From assembly GCF_900113665.1 (NCBI RefSeq), contig NZ_FOQD01000024.1, positions 1 to 64,000 of the forward strand: a stretch of 64,000 nucleotides of DNA. The letters run 5' to 3'. This document shows positions 60,301 through 64,000 of the stretch, in pieces (within the stretch, counting starts at the first letter, position 1; every line of letters begins with the position of its first letter). The notes beneath the pieces are model-generated. The model ran no database searches. It was not told the DNA's origin and saw only the letters and a list, made by a program, of their open reading frames with translations. The translations under genes and the position numbers were made by a program. Origin of the DNA: Planctomicrobium piriforme (GTDB lineage Bacteria > Planctomycetota > Planctomycetia > Planctomycetales > Planctomycetaceae).

Positions 60301-63300
60301 CTGGATCTCACAAGTTACTTTGCGACGGACGATGCCGCTTACTGGCAGTCCTGGCAAGTGCTCGACTCCGTGGGCACCGTGCTTCTCAATTCGCGTCTGG
60401 CGCTTGACGGCGAACGTCTGACGTTGCCCAACACCGGAACCTATACCCTTCTCCTTCAGGGGACGGTCCCATCAACTGGTTATACCAATGCCAGTTTCAC
60501 AGTTCGCACCGTCCAGGACGATTCCGCTCCGTTGACCATCAACAGCGCCGTGAGCGGCCGGATCAATACGCCGGGCCAGGAAGACCGTTTCACCTTCACG
60601 CTCACGGCGCCGGCGTCACTCTGGTTCGACAGCCGTACTTCGAATGACAACCTCAGATGGCGCCTGTCCGGTCCTTCAGACGAGATTCGTTCTGACTGGC
60701 CCTTCGTTTGGGACGACGACAAAATCGGACTCTTACCAGCAGGGACTTATACGCTCACGGTCGACGCGATCGGCGATGCCGTCGCAGACTATGCATTTGC
60801 CGTGCTGAATCCCGCAAACGGCATCAGCGCCTCGCTTGACACGACATACACCGCCTCGCTCAATCCTGCCAACCAGACGAAGTTCTACAAGTTCTCCGGG
60901 ACCGCCGGCAGCACCATCTACATCGACCAGTTGGGGGCAACCCATACGACTGAGAATTGGAACGGTTACTGGAGCTTGCAGGATCCCGCAGGCGTCGAGT
61001 TGCAGTCGAATTATCTCTGGGGAGACCTGGGACGCGTCACCCTGCCCCAGACCGGCGTTTATACCCTCGCCTTCAAGGGCTGGGTCGCTTCGACCGGATC
61101 GAGCCAGATCACCTTCCGTATCCGCACCGTACAGGACGATGCCGCGCCGTTGACGCTGAATCTCCCCAACGTCGGCAGTGTCGCGATGCCTGGTCAGCTC
61201 GACCGTTACAACTTCACCCTGTCGCAGCCGACGCGGCTGCGTTTCGATACCAATCAGGCCAGCAGTACAGATTTGGTTTGGCGGCTGCGCGGTCCGACCG
61301 GAGAAGTGCGATCATGGACTCTGATCGACTGGGGCACAAATGAGATCGAACTCCTTCCTTCCGGCGCTTACACGTTGGAAATCTCAGGCCGGGACGACAA
61401 AACCGGCGGCTACTCGGTCACGCTCCAGGACCGCGGCCAGCCGGCTGTCAATAATCCTGCCACAGTCACCGGCACCGCAATCACCGTCGGCAGCACGGTG
61501 ACGGGTTCGATCGCCACCCCCGGCGACATCCGTTCATTCAAGTTCACGTTGAATGAACCGACGCGGCTGTGGTTCGATGCCCGTACAAACGATCCGAACT
61601 TAAGCTGGGTGCTGATCGCACCCGGTGGAAACCAGATTGCCGGACAATCATTCATTTATGATGACGCCAACCTGGGACTGCTGGCGCCAGGCACTTATCA
61701 GGTGCAGGTGAAGAACGACTCGACTGGTTCGTTCGCATTTCAGGTGATGAATCTGGCGAGTGCGACGGCCCTGTCTCTGGACTCTTCCGTGAGCGTGACC
61801 CTGAATCCGGCCAACCAGACGAAGATGTATCAGTTCGCTGGCACGGCCGGCGGCAAGATCTACATCGACCAGACGAGCTATACACCGGCTGAAGACAATC
61901 CCTGGGCCGGATACTGGTCGCTGCTGGATCCATCCGGGACCGAGTTGGCCAACAACGTGATGTTCGAGGACCTGGGCCGAATTCTCCTGCCGCAGACCGG
62001 GCAGTATGTGCTGGTCTTCCAGGGAGTGATCTCTGCTACTGGAAACACGAAAGCCACGGTAGTCGTGCGGAGTGTGACCGACGATACAACTCCCCTCACG
62101 CTGGGAACCGGCGTTTCGGGAAACATCTCCATTGCCGGCCAGAAAGACTACTACACATTCAGCCTCGCATCCCCGACCAGGTTGTGGTTCGACAGCCGCA
62201 CGAATTCATCTGAACTCCGCTGGCGTTTGACGGGGCCAGCAGGGGAAGTGTCCACCGTTCCGAATTTCGGCTGGGATGATTTCGATCTCGGTCTGCTCGC
62301 GGCCGGCAACTACACGCTGACAGTCGAAGGGGACGCGGACGCGAAGGGCATTTATGCCTTCAATCTGCTTAACCTCGCCAGTGCGACGAACATCTCGTTC
62401 AATACTGCCGTCACGACGACGCTCACGCCTGCGAATTCGACGAAGCTTTACAAATTCACCGGCACTGCGGGCAGTACGATCTACGTCGATCAGACCAGCT
62501 ACACGCCGACGGGGGGAGACGTCTGGGCTGCAAACTGGATTCTTCTCGACCCATACGGCAAGCAGGTGCTCTCCAGCGTCATGTACCAGGACGCTGGCCG
62601 CGCGACCTTGGCAATTGACGGAACCTACACGCTCGTCGTGCAAGGAATGGTCGGTTACACCGGCACGACGAAAGCCGGCTTCCGCGTGCGCACCGTCGCC
62701 GATGACGCCGCCGTCTTGAACCTGAACGCCGCTGTGACCGGCAGCATCGCCACGCCAGGCCAGCAGGACGTGTATCGGTTCACATTGAACGAGGCCAGCC
62801 GGCTTTGGTTTGACAGTCGGACATATCGTGACAATCTGCGCTGGCAGCTCGCCGGACCGACTGGACTGGTCATCGAGACAAGGGATTTTGCCTGGGATGA
62901 TGTCGATCTGAAATACCTGGCCGCGGGCGATTACACGTTGACGGTCTTCGGCGATGCGGACGCCACCGGCAGTTATGCGTTTTCTGTCTTGAACCTGGCC
63001 GACGCCGCCAGCATAGCTCTCGACACCAACGTCAGCGTCACGCTCACTCCCGCCAGCCAGGCCAAACACTACAAGTTCGAAGGAAAGGCCGGGGACACGG
63101 TTTACCTCGACCAGTTGAGCTACACTCCCGCCGGTGGTGACGTATGGGCGGCCCAATGGGTTTTGCTTGACCCATATGGCTCTACGCTTGTGTCCACAGC
63201 GATTTACGCAGACGGCGGCCGCGTCACTCTCCCCTTCGACGGAACTTACACGCTGCTGATCCAGGGTTCGGTCGCTGTCACCGGGACGACGAAAGCGACA

Positions 63301-64000
63301 ATCCAGGTTCGCACTGTCGCGGACAACGTGGTTGCCCTGCCCTTGAATTCCAATGTCACTGGCAACATCGCGAAGATCGGCCAGAACGACATCTATCGCT
63401 TTACATTGACAGCGCCGTCTCGTTTGTGGCTCGACATCCAGACCGCCAACTCGAACCTCTACTGGACCTTGATTCGCCCCACCGGCGAAATCTCGCTGTC
63501 AAATTACTTGAGTTCGGACGATGCGGATCTGGGACTGCTGCCTGCTGGTGAGTACACGTTGACGATCAATGACTTAAATGATGTGAACGTCGCAGGCGGA
63601 GCCTACTCATTCGCACTATTGGATCTGGCGAAAGCGACTCCCATCTCAATCGGCAGCAGTTCAACTCCCAACGGCCCGACGATCTCAGGCACGTTGAACC
63701 CATCGAATTCCGCCCGGATTTATAGTTTCTCGGCCGTGGCCGGAAACCGCCTGACGTTCGACAAACTCACGTTGACCGCTAACGAGTCGGCGGAATGGTC
63801 GCTGCTCGATCCCACTGGATTCACTGTCTTCACGTCGACTTTCGCGGATAAAGCCAATGTGACTCTGAAATACACGGGAACCTACACCCTCAAGGTTTCA
63901 CAGCCGCTGTACGTGGGAACCGGCACTCCCGTCGATTTCAGCTTCCGTGTGAATTTCGTGACGCAAACAACCGTCACTGGCTACACCGGAACGGCCATCT
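51358..64000 (+). CDS. Giant RTX/PPC repeat surface protein, LEPR-XLL-type N-terminus (partial at 3' end)
   Basis: One frame without a stop from 51358 to the window end, at least 4214 residues. The ATG has GGTGAGG upstream. Residues 48-57 (VLEQRLLLSG) match the LEPR-XLL motif after a basic N-terminus. Residues about 60-1400 are a beta-rich region of unknown type with recurring blocks (LASNA/FYLI..GG-like). RTX-type nonapeptides (GGxGxDxLxGG) fill about 1417-1765. Then about 10 units of some 90 residues (GTDLLDF.GS..GV..NLG...Q.VN.NL.L.L..G.AIEN..GGSGNDxxTGNSL) run to about 2680. From about 2853 PPC-type (pre-peptidase C-terminal) beta repeats alternate in pairs of about 207 residues (TPGQ.D.Y.F...RLWFDSRT / LNPANQTK.YKF.GTAGSTIY). 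Calcium-dependent folding and surface or secreted location are inferred. Confidence 0.9.
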   Translation, partial: MPLRSFWALWLRDRFGFTYGRRRRPVKSQLACRRRGIHQSRIATAANVLEQRLLLSGNFASPNYDVPPATQGTKGATTPGDVAVNLATGFNSFTTNYLDDVAATLNLANGTLPLVGSDLADALGLTAKLQAVVPTLSSAGITTLSGLQSALAGQGFTVDFSLSDAEFAALSSSAASDFIRAHQTFSLLDLAATMGARAGGLSGVQYLESLGFSGNLNLLGGVGFSVGLGVDTQGFYVIPAMIVEGQLGVSGSATAAVGGTLSATATADFELSAFSELTTANADGRIRLSDLTGNFSSLTDVSLTGQSELTTVFTTSVAGSSVSFDGTWNWDLAASGPTLDVPSSGLNSASLLRSLANLAVAGIDRLGDSAASVAGPLGNVPFVGGGISSAVTTGIAALLNVDGLTGPLETALAARGFTLNLQTTAGDFLSALIANTAVPNDLLSVSYTGTRQQAINAAAAGSQTFAGLNLNLNGSLQGTGDLSLSLAFGVDASGGIYLIEGGDLVTTLNLTGALTGTGTVTGLTSLTAAGQGQLTNVLSSLDLTDGDASNSERFYLMTSGGLTQALLTSASWNGNFSLNNLAVTASIPSLTGLTLPPFQVTVGANYNLANSQTAFTSTQAAMLDGLSQWVFGGLSRLKTDASNLTSLIEDIPLFGKNLATGIQSSLQSGFDFTGPSSGVSAYLTARGFTISKVVTAQELFSGTLGTASLIELAYSRTLNPASSNLNFSGDLQFGATAFTLGGTVNVAPTLTYSATFGMDLISGPYVLEGANVSVAVPVSGSLTGTATIGKLVKINATADANLDVQAKAVFSDFDATANERFYLIASRTSSPMYLGEILQAPQSRVLTGQMDLVLHLTVDNPAAKLPVLGKYLPGQFGWNATAGYNLATGVGTYTVQQDAALQQVVDLFSNTEQAVLNAVLDELDKNNPLPQSLRDLLTKDLPVIGMSPIEIVGLPEEAELILNPKSFQNRSSDDLESGSPDDNHVIVNFDAGELNNVIALLSGQEADLVSLDVRQSYSVDKTIPVVAAPLFSLFGVINFDVAVNVVAELGLAFDMTFGLDTTGFYIQESTSTDDYVAEISGMVGGQLVGTGRLVILPFAQLAATLGLVATGGVTLISPDDDKVRINELSDPNVVGLGVGLDLNLKVDGSLGFPDLNLSSDFPILNKDFELYRAHGSAADIGGALSGVGDKLLSEAKKLALKAALGPLVLLEDVGQAVVDAVGNAIDTVNTFVGDTTEQLQEELANLAGQAEGALTHAGEVIAGLLDDAGKALQNLGESILTGIGIDDPGSIFGKGKKHDVTPPERRTFNYQVVNGVLTITANASHGFPVSAAADLVLAMAPDGRLVVDGPDFVQNELVAYRKYDCWDGCDKEEIYDDYTHYNRHVFSLVGITRIEVIGTALADRLIVDAGVSAPVKLRGEDGDDTLIGGSGNDILEGGGGFDQLYGGAGNDSLSGGDQDDFLSGGAGIDTLRGGNGNDTLDESQDDSLSANYLYGDIGDDVLRGSIGADILYGGDGNDKLFGGLGDDFLYGQANVDYLQGDAGNDYLDGGAGTDSLVGDDAAGKLTGNDTLHGGADNDVLQGGKGDDNLYGGGGADKLLGGEGNDLLVGALWNYYESTDDLADEINGGDGNDTAYGGRGDDTISGGANNDTLYGGTGNDVIDGGAGTNVLEGQDGNDTLVGIGGDDTLRGGKGDDLLSGRRLYGGDGNDTLVGTYQNDWLYGEGGNDKLTGNGGDDLLTGGDGNDRLTGGQGADSLYGDAGNDVFGLNASENIGSDFIADASGTDLLDFNGGSLGVSIKLNSTSTQIVNSNLTLRLNSGVAFENVTGTTGNDSFTGNSLNNVFTGAEGNDSYYFNTSTALGIDQVNDSSGNDFIDFTGSNLPVVVSLATTSQQAVNANLQLKLSSGASIERLTGGSKDDSLTGNALANVITGGAGNDVLTGLAGDDIYIFDTTVALGSDTVNDSAGMDLLDFSASTAGVSINLGTTAAQVVNSKLTLTLTNSSAIENATGGSGNDTFIANKLDNILTGNAGNDTYVINASAAAGLDLINDASGIELLDFSSSTSGVKVNLGSTAIQTANANLRLQLSSDSAFENLIGGSGNDQLTGNALANTLTGNAGSDTLNGLDGDDIYKFNASTPLGADQVNDTTGIDLLDFTGSALGVNVNLGTTLSQTVNTNLTLTLAGAAIIENLTGGSGDDTLAGNSLNNIFRGLGGNDTYVFKTTSQLGSDQIIEESGVDTLDFNGSTLDLTVDLDVATAQTINANLTLSLGSRTALENAIGGSGNDRFHGNSLANSFTGGLGNDTYLLNTSVANGSDRIDDAGGRDILDFAGSTLGVLMNLASTQSQSVNSNLTLTLTSGESIDDAYGSSGNDVFGGNSLNNFLDGKGGDDAYAFNPNTPQGTDTIADAAGNDTLDYSATSLAVTINLGTTATQTINANHKLILPGIALIENAIGGSGDDSLTGNSLANTLVGNGGNDTLWGNDDNDTLNGGTGNDSLWGGAGDDSLYGGYDNDLLVGDSGGDALNGDLGNDVYQFYTTSQLDSDTLTDAGGIDLLDFSGSTLAVVMDLGSTAQQTVNANLKLTLTNGEAIENALGGSGADSLTGNTLDNDLQGLAGNDTLISRAGNDVLSGGTEDDILSGMDGNDTLIGGAGSDQMSGGWGADLYRFDVAVAAEADVIEEGASTLEQYGAGPQPVDILDFSSLPSNVGVTVDLTIGNGVFASQTGRTIRSISPSNRVEVEEVRGGAGNDRITARSSDWDAVTLNGNGGDDAFLLSWEFSGELVSVDGGTGYDQIQLLGTNVFDYAFSTVELLDVSQLSSGYFGSRDGASRTLLANNPGMMLKRESGELAPIGSGWNISRAIATPGDIDTYDFYLTAPTRLWFDTRSVSDGLRWSLTGPAGNVVSGYPFSWDDQQIGLLPPGKYTLTVTADGDLTGAYDFRLLDLDRSATPIALDAPVTITLNPQNETRLYRFDGTAGSTIYLDLTSYFATDDAAYWQSWQVLDSVGTVLLNSRLALDGERLTLPNTGTYTLLLQGTVPSTGYTNASFTVRTVQDDSAPLTINSAVSGRINTPGQEDRFTFTLTAPASLWFDSRTSNDNLRWRLSGPSDEIRSDWPFVWDDDKIGLLPAGTYTLTVDAIGDAVADYAFAVLNPANGISASLDTTYTASLNPANQTKFYKFSGTAGSTIYIDQLGATHTTENWNGYWSLQDPAGVELQSNYLWGDLGRVTLPQTGVYTLAFKGWVASTGSSQITFRIRTVQDDAAPLTLNLPNVGSVAMPGQLDRYNFTLSQPTRLRFDTNQASSTDLVWRLRGPTGEVRSWTLIDWGTNEIELLPSGAYTLEISGRDDKTGGYSVTLQDRGQPAVNNPATVTGTAITVGSTVTGSIATPGDIRSFKFTLNEPTRLWFDARTNDPNLSWVLIAPGGNQIAGQSFIYDDANLGLLAPGTYQVQVKNDSTGSFAFQVMNLASATALSLDSSVSVTLNPANQTKMYQFAGTAGGKIYIDQTSYTPAEDNPWAGYWSLLDPSGTELANNVMFEDLGRILLPQTGQYVLVFQGVISATGNTKATVVVRSVTDDTTPLTLGTGVSGNISIAGQKDYYTFSLASPTRLWFDSRTNSSELRWRLTGPAGEVSTVPNFGWDDFDLGLLAAGNYTLTVEGDADAKGIYAFNLLNLASATNISFNTAVTTTLTPANSTKLYKFTGTAGSTIYVDQTSYTPTGGDVWAANWILLDPYGKQVLSSVMYQDAGRATLAIDGTYTLVVQGMVGYTGTTKAGFRVRTVADDAAVLNLNAAVTGSIATPGQQDVYRFTLNEASRLWFDSRTYRDNLRWQLAGPTGLVIETRDFAWDDVDLKYLAAGDYTLTVFGDADATGSYAFSVLNLADAASIALDTNVSVTLTPASQAKHYKFEGKAGDTVYLDQLSYTPAGGDVWAAQWVLLDPYGSTLVSTAIYADGGRVTLPFDGTYTLLIQGSVAVTGTTKATIQVRTVADNVVALPLNSNVTGNIAKIGQNDIYRFTLTAPSRLWLDIQTANSNLYWTLIRPTGEISLSNYLSSDDADLGLLPAGEYTLTINDLNDVNVAGGAYSFALLDLAKATPISIGSSSTPNGPTISGTLNPSNSARIYSFSAVAGNRLTFDKLTLTANESAEWSLLDPTGFTVFTSTFADKANVTLKYTGTYTLKVSQPLYVGTGTPVDFSFRVNFVTQTTVTGYTGTAI

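Overview
The window looks like a chromosomal segment of a member of the Planctomycetota. The evidence is the co-occurrence of gene families largely confined to or expanded in that phylum: DUF1552/DUF1592 and DUF1501/PSCyt1-DUF1549-DUF1553 gene pairs, a DUF1559 pseudopilin-like protein, two very large secreted proteins with LEPR-XLL-type N-termini, and many FG-GAP, LRR, TPR and PPC-type extracellular repeats. Coding DNA is mostly GC-rich. The genus cannot be named from the sequence alone.

Layout. 1-3.9 kb: repeat-rich DNA with a small membrane-anchored protein, a secreted LRR protein, a tRNA-like element and a DUF3997-type lipoprotein. 4-8 kb: minus-strand DUF1592 and DUF1552 pair. 8.4-9.8 kb: NtrC-type sigma-54 activator. 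9.9-13.9 kb: FG-GAP protein with an HExxH metalloprotease-like motif, a DUF1080-like protein and a jelly-roll-like secreted protein. 14-19.6 kb: a DAB-type inorganic carbon uptake locus (winged-helix regulator diverging from dabB, dabA and a beta-carbonic-anhydrase-like gene). 19.7-22 kb: secreted protein and PaiB-like flavoprotein. 22-23.5 kb: IS110/IS1111 element with a long non-coding 3' end. 23.7-26.6 kb: 5'-truncated RHS protein with a lower-GC tail and a companion gene. 27-31.2 kb: glycosyltransferase, alaS, hpf. 31.5-34.3 kb: ptsN-like, HPr and EI genes, a nitrogen-PTS-like relay. 34.6-41.3 kb: inverse-autotransporter beta-domain protein, VCBS/cadherin repeat giant, DUF1559 protein. 41.6-46.6 kb: cytochrome/DUF1549/DUF1553 plus DUF1501 pair. 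46.6-50.9 kb: small membrane proteins, TPR protein, GH5-like hydrolase, YHS-like lipoprotein. 51.36 kb to the end: one uninterrupted reading frame of at least 4214 codons (LEPR-XLL, beta-rich region, RTX repeats, PPC-type repeats) that continues beyond the window.

The strongest coherent systems are the DAB carbon-uptake operon with its palindrome-bearing divergent promoter region, and the hpf-ptsN-HPr-EI cluster. Much of the rest is the envelope and extracellular protein repertoire expected of a planctomycete. Intergenic DNA is unusually rich in small palindromes, several sharing a GTGCCAC word, and in gene-end relics that point to past duplication and deletion. Limits: domain names come from reading motifs by eye; no database search, folding or codon statistics were run.
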